A stretch of DNA of 38,489 nucleotides from Chloroflexota bacterium (lineage in GTDB: Bacteria > Chloroflexota > Limnocylindria > Limnocylindrales > CSP1-4), in contig JAICUV010000002.1 of assembly GCA_025935655.1 (NCBI GenBank), forward strand, positions 1-38,489. Direction: 5' to 3'. A program made the position numbers and the translations under genes. Each line of letters starts with the position of its first letter. The stretch's first letter is position 1. Positions 1 to 7,472 of the stretch are shown piece after piece. The notes under the pieces were generated by a model, which was not told the DNA's origin, did no database searches, and saw nothing but the letters and a program-made list of their open reading frames with translations.

Positions 1-1
1 C

Positions 2-733
2 GCGACGACGATCGTGTTCCTCCACGGCACGCGCCTGTCGAGGGCCCAGTGGGCACCGCAGCTGCGCCGCCTGTCGGGCACCTACCGCTGCGTGAGCCTC
101 GACCTCCCCGGGCACGGGACGCGCGCCGACGAGCCGTTCTCGATCCCGGCCGCCACGGCCGCGGTCGCGGCCGCGATCGACGCCGAGTCGTCGTCGGGCC
201 GCGCGCTCCTCGTCGGGCTGTCGCTCGGCGGGTACATGGCCGTCGAGACCGCCGAGGCCTATCCGGAGAAGGTCCTCGGGCTGGTCCTCGCCGGCTGCTC
301 CGCCGAGCCCGTCGGCCCGAGCTCCGCGCCGTTCCGTGCCTTCGCGACGCTCATGGAGCGGCTCTCGCCGCGGGCCCTGCGCGCGCTCAACCTGGCGTTC
401 TTCCGCAGCCGGTACCGGGCGGCCATCGCCACGCCGATCATCGAGGGCGGCTTCTGGTATCCGGGTGGCGCGCGGGCGATCCGGACCCTGCTCGGCCGCC
501 GCTACATCGACCGCCTCAGCCGGCTCTGGACGCCCGTGACGATCGTGAACGGGGCGCTCGACCCGGTGTTCGGTCCGGGCGGCGACCCGTGGGCCTCCGC
601 GGCCCGCCGCGGGCGGCACGTGCTCATCCCGTGGGCGCTCCACCTGTCCAACCTGGACCGCCCGACGACGTTCTCGCGGATCGTCGCCGGCGCCGCCCGG
701 GACGCCGTCGAGTTCCCCGGCACGGCGACCTGA
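2..733 (+). CDS. alpha/beta hydrolase, 5' end cut by window
   Basis: This is the larger part of an alpha/beta-hydrolase-fold enzyme. The frame is open to the window edge, and the first strand (IVFLHG, oxyanion-hole region) lies at the very start, so the true start is upstream. Numbering from the GTG at 14, the nucleophile elbow GLSLGG puts the catalytic Ser at about residue 70. The likely acid is in GALDP (Asp183) and the His is in WALHLSNLDRP (His210), so the triad looks complete. A Pro/Arg-rich lid region lies between residues 100 and 170. The substrate cannot be read from sequence; esterase, lipase or MhpC/BioH-like carboxylesterase are all possible. It is followed by 119 bp and galU, which seems to have its own promoter, so no functional link is implied. 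The fold assignment is firm and the substrate is unknown. Confidence 0.85.
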   Translation, partial: ATTIVFLHGTRLSRAQWAPQLRRLSGTYRCVSLDLPGHGTRADEPFSIPAATAAVAAAIDAESSSGRALLVGLSLGGYMAVETAEAYPEKVLGLVLAGCSAEPVGPSSAPFRAFATLMERLSPRALRALNLAFFRSRYRAAIATPIIEGGFWYPGGARAIRTLLGRRYIDRLSRLWTPVTIVNGALDPVFGPGGDPWASAARRGRHVLIPWALHLSNLDRPTTFSRIVAGAARDAVEFPGTAT

Positions 734-813
734 CCGGCGGGGTTGCCGCGCGTCCGACACGCGGCCCCGCGGCCGTCCACGACGCCTGCAAGGGCCCGAC
801 GGGGGGCCACCGG

Positions 814-819
814 TATACT
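814..819 (+). promoter_or_regulatory. probable -10 element of galU
   Basis: TATACT sits 33 nt upstream of the galU ATG in the 119-bp gap after the hydrolase. It matches the bacterial -10 consensus at 5 of 6 positions, which stands out in such GC-rich DNA. No convincing -35 hexamer is seen 16-18 bp upstream. Confidence 0.5.
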
Positions 820-852
820 CGGCCCGACCCGATTCCCCGCCCGTGAGGTGTC

Positions 853-1731
853 ATGCGCGTCCGTAAGGCTGTCTTCCCCGCCGCCGGCTGGGGCACCCGC
901 TTCCTGCCTGCCACGAAGGCGCAGCCCAAGGAGATGCTGCCGCTGGTGGACAAGCCGGTGATCCAGTACGCGGTGGAAGAAGCCGTGGCCGCGGGCATCG
1001 AGCAGGTCATCATCGTCACCTCGTCGCAGAAGCGCGCGATCGAGGACCACTTCGACCTCAACTACGAGCTGGAGCACCTGCTCGAGGAGAAGGGCGAGAT
1101 CGAGAAGCTGCGCACCGTGCGCCACATCTCGGACCTCGCGCAGGTCGCCTACGTCCGCCAGAAGGAGCAGCTGGGCCTCGGCCACGCGGTGCTCATGGCG
1201 AAGGACCTGATCGGCCACGAGCCGTTCGCGGTCATCCTCCCCGACGACGTCGTGATCGGCGACCGGCCCTGCATCGGCCAGCTGATCCACGTCTACCAGG
1301 AGCACCACGGGTCGGTCGTCGCGGTGACCCAGGTCCCGCACGAGGAGACCGGGCGTTACGGCGTCATCGCCGGCGAGCACGTCACGGACGGCTCGGACCG
1401 GGAGCGCACGTACCGGGTGACCCAGCTGGTCGAGAAGCCGGCGCCGGAGGACGCCCCGTCGGACCTCGCCGTGATCGGCCGCTACGTGCTCACGCCCAAG
1501 ATCTTCGACAAGCTCGAGCAGACGCAGCGTGGCGCCGGGGGCGAGATCCAGCTGACCGACGCGATCCAGGCCCTGATGGACGAGCAGAGCGTGTTCGGCT
1601 ACGCCTTCGAGGGCAAGCGCTACGACGCCGGCACCACGATGGGCTGGCTCCAGGCGTCCGTTGAGCTGGCGCTCGCACGTCCGGACACCGGCGGCGAGTT
1701 CCGGGACTACCTGCGCACGCTCGACATCTGA
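853..1731 (+). CDS. galU: UTP--glucose-1-phosphate uridylyltransferase
   Basis: The enzyme converts UTP and glucose-1-phosphate to UDP-glucose and pyrophosphate in the cytoplasm, feeding cell-envelope glycans and exopolysaccharide. The 292-residue length is normal for bacterial GalU. The N-terminal nucleotidyltransferase signature AAGWGTRFLPATKAQPKEM (about residues 10-28) holds the Gly-rich loop and Lys26. VILPDDVVIG near residue 130 supplies the metal-binding Asp region, and LVEKPAPEDAPS and GRYVLTP follow the family pattern. ATG at 853 is preceded by GAGGTG within 10 nt. Downstream are 109 bp and the PASTA kinase, which has its own candidate -10. GalU is distinguished from RfbA-type thymidylyltransferases by the KAQPKEMLPLVDKP segment. 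The call is secure. Confidence 0.96.
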   Translation: MRVRKAVFPAAGWGTRFLPATKAQPKEMLPLVDKPVIQYAVEEAVAAGIEQVIIVTSSQKRAIEDHFDLNYELEHLLEEKGEIEKLRTVRHISDLAQVAYVRQKEQLGLGHAVLMAKDLIGHEPFAVILPDDVVIGDRPCIGQLIHVYQEHHGSVVAVTQVPHEETGRYGVIAGEHVTDGSDRERTYRVTQLVEKPAPEDAPSDLAVIGRYVLTPKIFDKLEQTQRGAGGEIQLTDAIQALMDEQSVFGYAFEGKRYDAGTTMGWLQASVELALARPDTGGEFRDYLRTLDI

Positions 1732-1786
1732 GCGGCGTGCGCCGGGCCCGGGGCTCCCGTCACGGGGTCCAGCCGGACTGGTGCGC

Positions 1787-1792
1787 TAGGAT
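1787..1792 (+). promoter_or_regulatory. candidate -10 element of the PASTA kinase gene
   Basis: TAGGAT lies 48 nt before the GTG start, in the 109-bp gap after galU. The gap also holds a short CCCG-tca-CGGG hairpin (about 1757-1767) that could help end galU transcription. No -35 is visible, so this is tentative. Confidence 0.35.
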
Positions 1793-1840
1793 GCCAGCGG
1801 TCGCCGGACGCGGCCGGAGCAGAGGGGAGACACCCACACC

Positions 1841-3736
1841 GTGACCGAGATCGGGACCACGCTCGGCGGGAGATACCGCCTCGTCGAGCTGCTGGGCCAG
1901 GGCGGCATGGCCACCATCTACCGGGCGCGGGACGCCCAGCTGGACCGGGACGTCGCGGTCAAGCTCATCCGGCCCGAGTTCGGGCAGGACCCTGACTTCC
2001 TGGCCCGCTTCCGCGACGAGGCCCGCGCCGCCGCCTCGCTCAACCACCCGAACATCGTCTCCGTGTTCGACTTCGGCGAGGGCGAATCGGGCCCCTATCT
2101 CGTGATGGAGCTGGTCGAGGGCGAGGACCTCGCGTCGATCATCCGGGGCAACGGCCCGCTGGCACCGCGCCAGGCGGCCCGCGTCGCCGCCGAGGCGGCG
2201 AAGGCCCTCCAGGCCGCGCACGTCCGGGGGATCGTCCACCGCGACGTCAAGCCGTCCAACATCCTCGTGGGCCGCGACGGCCGGATCAAGGTCGCCGACT
2301 TCGGCATCGCCCGGGCCGTCGACGAGTCGCAGATCACGGTGCCCGGCGTGGCGATGGGCTCCGTCCACTACTTCAGCCCGGAGCAGGCGCGCGGCGAGCC
2401 CGCGACGGTGGCGTCCGACATCTACGCGCTGGGCATCGTCCTGTTCGAGTCGCTCACCGGCCAGCGGCCGTTCTCGGGCGACGGCGCGGCGGCGATCGCG
2501 CTCGCGCGGCTGACCACGACGCCGCCGCGCCCGTCCGCGCTGCGCCCGGGCGTCCCGCCCGAGCTCGACGCGATCGTGACCAAGGCGATGGCGCTGGACC
2601 CGGCCGCCCGCTACGCCTCCGCGGCCGCGCTCGCGAGCGCGCTCGAGGGCTACCTCTCCGACGCCGGGGCGACCGGCGCCGTCCCGACCGCCGCCGTGGC
2701 CGGCGTGGCCGCCGCCGCGACCGTGGCCGCCGCGACCGCCAGGCCGAACCCGCCCGGTGTCCCGTATCCGCCCGAGGCATACGCGCGCCCGGCCAGCGTC
2801 TCGACCATCGACGGCACGCCGCCGCCCCCGCCCGGTTCCGGCGGCCCGGGCGACGGCGAGGACGACGAGGCCGGCTCGAGCCCCTGGGCCTGGGTCGCCG
2901 GCGTGCTCGGGATCGTCGTCCTCGCGATCATCGGCTTCCTGCTGTTCCGGCTGCTGACCGGGGGACCCGGGAGCGACTCGCCGTCACCGTCGATCGAGCC
3001 GAGCGCGTCCGCGGAGACCGTCACGGTCCCGCGCTTCGTGGACCAGCTCATCGACGACGCCCAGACGCAGGCGGGTGACATCGGCCTGGAGCTCATCATC
3101 TCGGGCACCGAGGAGTCCGCCGACAAGGAGGCCGGGACGATCCTGAGCCAGGACCCGGCCGAGGGCGCGATCGTCGCCGTCCCGTCGCAGGTGCGCGTCA
3201 TCGTCGCCCGCGGCCCGGCGCAGGTCGCCGTCCCGGACCTCCGGGCGAAGGCCGAGGCCGAGGCCGTCCAGCAGCTCGTGACGGCGCAGCTCGCCGTCGG
3301 CGCGCGGACGGAGGCGTTCGACCCCAACATCCCGATCGGCGCGATCGTGAGCACCAACCCCGGAGCCGGCGTCATCGTCGCGCCCGGGACGCCGATCGAC
3401 TACGTGGTCTCGAAGGGCCCCGAGCCGACGCCCACGCCCACCCCGACGCCGACTCCGACCCCCACCCCGACGCCGACTCCGACCCCGACCCCGACGCCGG
3501 CGCCCAAGAACGTGGGCGACTACCGGTGCCAGACGCTCGAGGTGGCGACGACGAACATCGATGTCGACGAGTTCTCGCTCGGCGAGGTCGTCGCCTCGTC
3601 CTCGGGCACGTACGACAACAGCTGGATCGTCGTCGACCAGAGCCCGAGCCCCGGCACGAAGGCGGACGTCGGCGCTCCGATCGACCTCACGGTCGGCGAC
3701 CCGGCCGACCCGGCGACCAGCGCGATCTGCCCCTGA
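1841..3736 (+). CDS. membrane-anchored PASTA Ser/Thr protein kinase
   Basis: A eukaryotic-type protein kinase that probably senses peptidoglycan fragments outside and phosphorylates cytoplasmic targets. The kinase domain spans about residues 10-270: Gly-rich loop GQGGMATIYRA (19-29), Lys41, catalytic HRDVKPSN (133-140), DFG at 153-155 and SPE at 179-181. A low-complexity Ala/Pro juxtamembrane stretch (275-348) leads to one membrane segment (about 349-372). Outside are PASTA-like units at about 394-457 and 461-526, then a Thr-Pro dipeptide linker (529-554), then a third PASTA-like unit (about 559-627). The linker probably holds the last unit away from the membrane. Start is GTG at 1841 with AGGGGAG at 1823-1829. 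Architecture matches PknB/PrkC, but no fts, rod or phosphatase gene is adjacent, so the cell-division context seen in many bacteria is absent here. Confidence 0.95.
   Translation: MTEIGTTLGGRYRLVELLGQGGMATIYRARDAQLDRDVAVKLIRPEFGQDPDFLARFRDEARAAASLNHPNIVSVFDFGEGESGPYLVMELVEGEDLASIIRGNGPLAPRQAARVAAEAAKALQAAHVRGIVHRDVKPSNILVGRDGRIKVADFGIARAVDESQITVPGVAMGSVHYFSPEQARGEPATVASDIYALGIVLFESLTGQRPFSGDGAAAIALARLTTTPPRPSALRPGVPPELDAIVTKAMALDPAARYASAAALASALEGYLSDAGATGAVPTAAVAGVAAAATVAAATARPNPPGVPYPPEAYARPASVSTIDGTPPPPPGSGGPGDGEDDEAGSSPWAWVAGVLGIVVLAIIGFLLFRLLTGGPGSDSPSPSIEPSASAETVTVPRFVDQLIDDAQTQAGDIGLELIISGTEESADKEAGTILSQDPAEGAIVAVPSQVRVIVARGPAQVAVPDLRAKAEAEAVQQLVTAQLAVGARTEAFDPNIPIGAIVSTNPGAGVIVAPGTPIDYVVSKGPEPTPTPTPTPTPTPTPTPTPTPTPTPAPKNVGDYRCQTLEVATTNIDVDEFSLGEVVASSSGTYDNSWIVVDQSPSPGTKADVGAPIDLTVGDPADPATSAICP
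3425..3502 (+). repeat. Thr-Pro coding microrepeat in the kinase ectodomain
   Basis: About 13 tandem copies of a 6-bp unit of the form ACS-CCN encode an uninterrupted (TP)n run between the second and third PASTA-like units. Third positions vary, so the run has been kept at protein level, although slippage could change its length between strains. Confidence 0.9.
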
Positions 3737-3745
3737 CGGCCGGGC

Positions 3746-4153
3746 CTACGGCTCCTGGTCGCCCCACAGGGACCACGCGATCGACGGTCGCGCCGCAGGC
3801 GCCGGCGCGACGACTGGTGGTGGCTCGGGCGGCGGCGCGGCGGTGAGCTCGTCGACCGGGACGAACGTCCGGGGCCGCCGGGTGCCGCCGTCTCCGGCGT
3901 GCCCGGTCAGCTGGACGACCGTCCGACCCGGCACCGCCTCCTCGACGGGGTCGGGCGCGGCCCAGCATGCCCGCATCTCCACGCCGGTCAGGGCGACGCG
4001 CCGGGGATCGAGGCCGCACATCCCGAGGCCGCTGGCGACGCCACGCCGGAAGTTGCGACAGGTGGCGCACGAGGTGGTCGAGCGTCGGCAGACCCAGCAC
4101 CGCGCCGTCTCCGCCTGCGGCGTCGAGCAATGGGGACAGCGCCACACCGGCAT
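3746..4153 (-). CDS. small zinc-ribbon protein with Pro-rich tail
   Basis: A 135-residue protein of unknown role. The N-terminal half carries four closely spaced CxxC-type pairs: CPHC at about 6-9, CWVC at 19-22, CATC at 29-32, then single Cys near 46 and 62, as in rubredoxin-like or zinc-ribbon domains that bind one or two metal ions. The C-terminal half is Pro/Ala-rich and looks disordered. ATG at 4153 was chosen over the in-frame ATG at 4174 because a good promoter (TCGACA, 17 bp, TACGAT) ends exactly 6 nt upstream of it and neither start has a Shine-Dalgarno sequence. It lies 68 bp downstream of the Ig-like protein gene on the same strand and converges on the kinase gene with a 9-bp gap. 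Function is not assignable. Confidence 0.75.
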   Translation of the reverse strand: MPVWRCPHCSTPQAETARCWVCRRSTTSCATCRNFRRGVASGLGMCGLDPRRVALTGVEMRACWAAPDPVEEAVPGRTVVQLTGHAGDGGTRRPRTFVPVDELTAAPPPEPPPVVAPAPAARPSIAWSLWGDQEP

Positions 4154-4159
4154 GCGCGG

Positions 4160-4188
4160 ATCGTAGCTGCGCATCGACCGGGTGTCGA
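4160..4188 (-). promoter_or_regulatory. promoter of the zinc-ribbon gene, leaderless type
   Basis: On the minus strand, -35 TCGACA (4188-4183), a 17-bp spacer and -10 TACGAT (4165-4160) are followed after 6 nt by the ATG. Transcription would begin at or next to the start codon. Confidence 0.6.
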
Positions 4189-4221
4189 GCGGTTTCCCGC
4201 CGCCTTCGAACGCCCGATCGA

Positions 4222-5439
4222 CTAGCGGACGGTCAGGACCTGGCGGTCGGTCTTCTGGCCGTAGCTGTCCGTCGTCACGAGGACGGACGCGAGCCCGGAC
4301 CCGGGGAGGGCGCCCTTCGGGATCCTCGTCGTGAACGTGGCCGCGCCGCTCTGGCTGGTGGGCAGCTCGTTGGAGACGATGGCCTCCAGGCCCGGCACGG
4401 TGACGGTGAACAGCGCGACCGCGCCTGCGACGCGTCGGCCGTCCGGGTCGCTCACGACGACCGTGAACGTGACGGTCCTCGGGAGCCGCTTCGCCGTGAA
4501 CCGGTATGCCGTGCCCGTGAGCGTCACCTGCAGGTCGCCCGAGCCCTTGCGGACCGTGATCGTCTCGGTGTTGGGGTTGCCGGCCGGATCCGTGGCCGTG
4601 ATCGTGATGCTGTTGATCCCCGAGCTGACGTTCACCTTGCCCTCGAACAGGCCGTCCTTGCCCGCCTCGACCGTGACCACGTCGCCGTTCAGCTCGTTCC
4701 GGATCCGGACGGTGCTCCGGGCCTGCGTCTTGCCCTTGACGGTGATCGCGTCCCGGGAGGTGGCGGAGCTGGCCTTGGGTGAGGAGATGGTGATCTTGGG
4801 GCGCGACTGGTCCAGGACCCAGGTCGCGACGGGCGACAGCTCGCCCTCGCCGCCGGGGCCGTTGATCGACGCCTGGAAGTCGTTGCGCCCCTTCGCCAGC
4901 TCGACCTCGGGGATCACGAGCACCGACGTCGGCCCGACGGGTACCTCGTTCATCAGCGCGGGCTGCTTGTCGGGGAGCGTCACCCACAGCCGAACGGTGT
5001 AGCCGTCCTTGCCGACCCACGCCGCGGGCACGTTGACGGTGATGTCGACGACGTCGTCGTTCGTGTAGGCCTCGTCCGGGCTGACGATCGTCGGTGCGTC
5101 GGCGATCGCGGGCGCCTGGGTCGCGTCCGGGCTCGCGACGACGTTGCCGATGGAGCTCACGACGTTGCCGAGCCCCTTGACCGCGTTGTCGACGAGCGGT
5201 CCGACCGCGCCGCTCGCGACCCACAGGATGCCGAGGGAGAGCAGCACCACCGACGCCGCCATCGCGGCCTTGACGGGCAGCGGGAGGGCGCGCCGGCGCT
5301 CGATGCGCTGGTATCGCGCGAGGCGCGTGGGAGACGGCTGCACCGGGCGGGTCCTGGTGGGGTTCGCTCGGCCGGTCGAGGCGGGACGGGGGCGGACCTG
5401 CGGCGGCCGTCCCCCGGATCGGGAGTCCACGGCGCGCAT
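4222..5439 (-). CDS. membrane-anchored protein with Ig-like/bacterial adhesin-type repeats
   Basis: A 405-residue protein starting MRAVDSRSGG. A basic Arg/Pro-rich N-terminus (1-60) leads into one hydrophobic segment (about 62-82, AASVVLLSLGILWVASG), probably an uncleaved signal anchor with the rest outside. The ectodomain has beta-sandwich-like units: about 115-200 (DDVVDITVNVPAAWVG), 205-290 (KITISSPKASSATSRD, typical of the Big_9 or glucodextranase-B type of Ig-like fold) and 300-405 (VTFTVVVSDPDGRRVAGA, resembling bacterial Ig-like domain 1). There is no catalytic motif. The ATG at 5439 has no clear Shine-Dalgarno site; the frame stays open upstream to 5679 but that stretch has no protein-like composition. 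It precedes the zinc-ribbon gene on the same strand. A surface-structural or adhesive role is plausible but not shown. Confidence 0.8.
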   Translation of the reverse strand: MRAVDSRSGGRPPQVRPRPASTGRANPTRTRPVQPSPTRLARYQRIERRRALPLPVKAAMAASVVLLSLGILWVASGAVGPLVDNAVKGLGNVVSSIGNVVASPDATQAPAIADAPTIVSPDEAYTNDDVVDITVNVPAAWVGKDGYTVRLWVTLPDKQPALMNEVPVGPTSVLVIPEVELAKGRNDFQASINGPGGEGELSPVATWVLDQSRPKITISSPKASSATSRDAITVKGKTQARSTVRIRNELNGDVVTVEAGKDGLFEGKVNVSSGINSITITATDPAGNPNTETITVRKGSGDLQVTLTGTAYRFTAKRLPRTVTFTVVVSDPDGRRVAGAVALFTVTVPGLEAIVSNELPTSQSGAATFTTRIPKGALPGSGLASVLVTTDSYGQKTDRQVLTVR

Positions 5440-5545
5440 TGTCGCATGGCACGCCCGCGAGGCACGTGCACCCGGACCCGCCCGGCTGCCCGCGGGTGAC
5501 GCATGTTTGACTGCAACGGCCCCAACCGCGGCCCGTGCCCGGTGA

Positions 5546-5551
5546 TACGCT
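5546..5551 (+). promoter_or_regulatory. candidate -10 of the folate operon
   Basis: TACGCT about 57 nt before the first gene of the folC-folP-folB run, in the 169-bp divergent gap between it and the Ig-like gene. The gap holds no other feature that I can support. No clear -35 was found. Confidence 0.35.
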
Positions 5552-5608
5552 CCCGGTGCGTCCGTGGCACCCCTGCAGAGTGCCCGAGGACGCGACTGCG
5601 AGTGAGGG

Positions 5609-6121
5609 ATGGAGGCCCGAGACCGGAGGCCGGTGAGACCGACCCCGGGCGATCGCGGTTCGTGGAGCCACGGACCCATCGCCCGCGTGCAACCGCGCGC
5701 CGGAGGCGCCGCGGATCCTGAGCCGGAGCCCGCGCAGGCGGCGCCGCCGCCCCAGCAGCAGGCGAGCCGCTACGCGACCGCGCCGGCGCCGGCGCGCCGG
5801 CCTCCGTACCCGCCGTATCGGCCGCTGCGCCAGCCGCTCCCCCAGGCCGGTCGCCCGCTCGTCCCGCCCGCCCGTGGCGGCTTCGGGCTCCCGTCCCTGC
5901 GCCGGAACGTCTGCCCGCACTTCTACATGACCGGCACCCGCGGGGCGATCCCCATCCAGGCGCCCCATCTCCTCAAGGGCCTGCTCCGGCAGCCCAGCAA
6001 TGTCTCTCGCTGCCAGCTGCGCGGCGGCGTCCACCTCGACGAGGGCTACGTCAACGACGTCTGCCTCACGCCCCGGTTCAACCAGTGCGTGTTCTACGAG
6101 GACGAGCTCACCAAGGAGTGA
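5609..6121 (+). CDS. Cys-cluster protein, first gene of folate operon
   Basis: A 170-residue protein without an assigned function. Residues 1-95 are Pro/Arg/Ala-rich and probably disordered. Residues 98-170 form a compact conserved-looking domain with four cysteines in the order NVCPHF, SRCQLR, DVCLTP, NQCVFYE. This spacing resembles the small four-Cys domain (CPYLG ... RC ... FCL ... CPRY) that I know from Chloroflexota and actinobacterial proteins, often next to LysM repeats; a metal or Fe-S site is likely. ATG at 5609 follows GTGAGGG directly. It ends 4 bp before folC, whose AAGGAG Shine-Dalgarno lies inside its last codons, so the two are co-transcribed. Whether it takes part in folate metabolism is unknown. 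N-terminal start is uncertain. Confidence 0.7.
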   Translation: MEARDRRPVRPTPGDRGSWSHGPIARVQPRAGGAADPEPEPAQAAPPPQQQASRYATAPAPARRPPYPPYRPLRQPLPQAGRPLVPPARGGFGLPSLRRNVCPHFYMTGTRGAIPIQAPHLLKGLLRQPSNVSRCQLRGGVHLDEGYVNDVCLTPRFNQCVFYEDELTKE

Positions 6122-6125
6122 GCGG

Positions 6126-7472
6126 ATGAGCGGGCCGGGCCTCACCTACGCCGAGGCGCTCGCCGCCATCGAGACCCGGGGTCGCTACGGCATCCGGCTG
6201 GGCCTGGGCCGCGTGCGCGCGTTGCTGCGCGAGCTCGGGAATCCGCAGCTCGGTGTCCGCGGCGCGCTCGTCGCCGGGACGAACGGCAAGGGCTCGGTCA
6301 TCGCGCTGGCGAGCTCCGCGCTCCGGGCGGCCGGGTATCGCGTGGGGGAGACGCCCAAGCCCCACCTGGTGACGTATCGCGAGCGCATCGTGGTGGACGG
6401 ACGGCCGATCGAGCCCGCGGCCTTCGCCTCCCTCGTGGGCGAGGTGCTGCCGCTCACGGACCGGGTCGCACGGCGGCGGGGGCCGCCGACGGAGTTCGAG
6501 CTGCTGACCGCCGTGATGTTCCTGCACTTCGCGCGCTCCGGGCTCGACCTCGCGCTCGTCGAGGTGGGCCTCGGCGGGCGGCTGGACGCGACGAACGCGT
6601 GGGACGGCGGCGTGGCCGCGCTGACCAATGTGGGCATGGACCACATGGCGCAGCTCGGCCCGACGATCGGGGCGATCGCGCGCGAGAAGGTGCAGATCGT
6701 GAAGCGCGGCGACCTCGCGGTCACCGGCGCGGACGGTGGGGCGCTCGCGATCATGCGCCGTCGATGCAAGCGTCTGGACGTGCCGCTCGAGGTCGCGCCG
6801 CCGGCGCCGATCCTGGGCTGGACGCGCGACGCGCTGCGCGTGGACCTGCCGGGCCTGGGCCCGGTGGACGTCGGGCTGCGCGGCCGGCACCAGGCCGCGA
6901 ACGTGGCGGTCGTGGAGGCGCTGCTCGACGCGCTCGGGTCCGTGGGGCTCGCCTCCGTGCCGGCGGACGCCCGACGACGCGGATACGCGGACGCCCGCTG
7001 GCCGGGGCGCCTGGAGCTCGTGGAGGCGGCCGGGCGCGAGGTGCTGCTCGACGGCGCGCACAACGAGGACGGGGCGCGGGCGCTGGCCCAGGCGCTGGAC
7101 GACCTCAGGCCGCATCTCGCCGGAGGCCCGCTCACCGTCGTCTGGGCGTCGATGGCCGACAAGGACGTGGCCGCGACCCTGCGCGCGGTCACGGCCACGC
7201 CGACGCTCGATGACGCGAGTGTCATCGCGACCGCCGTGGACGTCCCCCGCGCGCTCCTGCCCGACGCGCTCGCAGCCGCCTGGCGCGAGGCCGCGCGCGA
7301 GACCGGCCGCCGGCTCGACGTCCGCACCGCCCCCACGCCCGAGGCCGCCCTGGACGCGGCCCTCGCCACCGCGGCGGGGCCCGTCGTCGTCGCGGGCTCG
7401 CTGTACCTCGTGGGCGAGGTGCGCGCGCGGCTGGTCGACGACCCGCTCCTGCGCGATCCTGTACCGGCATGA
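6126..7472 (+). CDS. folC: bifunctional folylpolyglutamate/dihydrofolate synthase
   Basis: An ATP-dependent ligase that adds glutamate to dihydropteroate and extends polyglutamate tails on folates in the cytoplasm. Its 448 residues fit the FolC/Mur ligase family. The P-loop GTNGKGS lies at 51-57, FPGS-type segment KPHLVTYRERI follows, the Mg-binding region FELLTAVMFLHFA and EVGLGGRLDATNA (about 155-170) are present, and the C-terminal domain has LDGAHNEDGARAL near 310. ATG at 6126 was chosen because AAGGAG lies 7 nt upstream and the protein then begins at the usual helix (LTYAEALAAI); the open frame further upstream (from 6000) overlaps the previous gene and is spurious. It overlaps folP by 4 nt (ATGA), so translation is coupled. 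Whether it has one or both activities cannot be read from sequence. Confidence 0.95.
   Translation: MSGPGLTYAEALAAIETRGRYGIRLGLGRVRALLRELGNPQLGVRGALVAGTNGKGSVIALASSALRAAGYRVGETPKPHLVTYRERIVVDGRPIEPAAFASLVGEVLPLTDRVARRRGPPTEFELLTAVMFLHFARSGLDLALVEVGLGGRLDATNAWDGGVAALTNVGMDHMAQLGPTIGAIAREKVQIVKRGDLAVTGADGGALAIMRRRCKRLDVPLEVAPPAPILGWTRDALRVDLPGLGPVDVGLRGRHQAANVAVVEALLDALGSVGLASVPADARRRGYADARWPGRLELVEAAGREVLLDGAHNEDGARALAQALDDLRPHLAGGPLTVVWASMADKDVAATLRAVTATPTLDDASVIATAVDVPRALLPDALAAAWREAARETGRRLDVRTAPTPEAALDAALATAAGPVVVAGSLYLVGEVRARLVDDPLLRDPVPA

Noticed and set aside
6000..6125. An upstream extension of folC from 6000
   Set aside because: It overlaps the Cys-cluster gene out of frame and reads as Ala/Ser/Thr-rich nonsense; AAGGAG before ATG 6126 and the family N-terminus decide the start.
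3746..6145. A 799-codon open frame on the minus strand
   Set aside because: Only its last 135 codons (the zinc-ribbon protein) look like protein. The rest is the antisense or shifted frame of the Ig-like and Cys-cluster genes and is Arg/Gly/Pro-rich, as expected in high-GC shadows.
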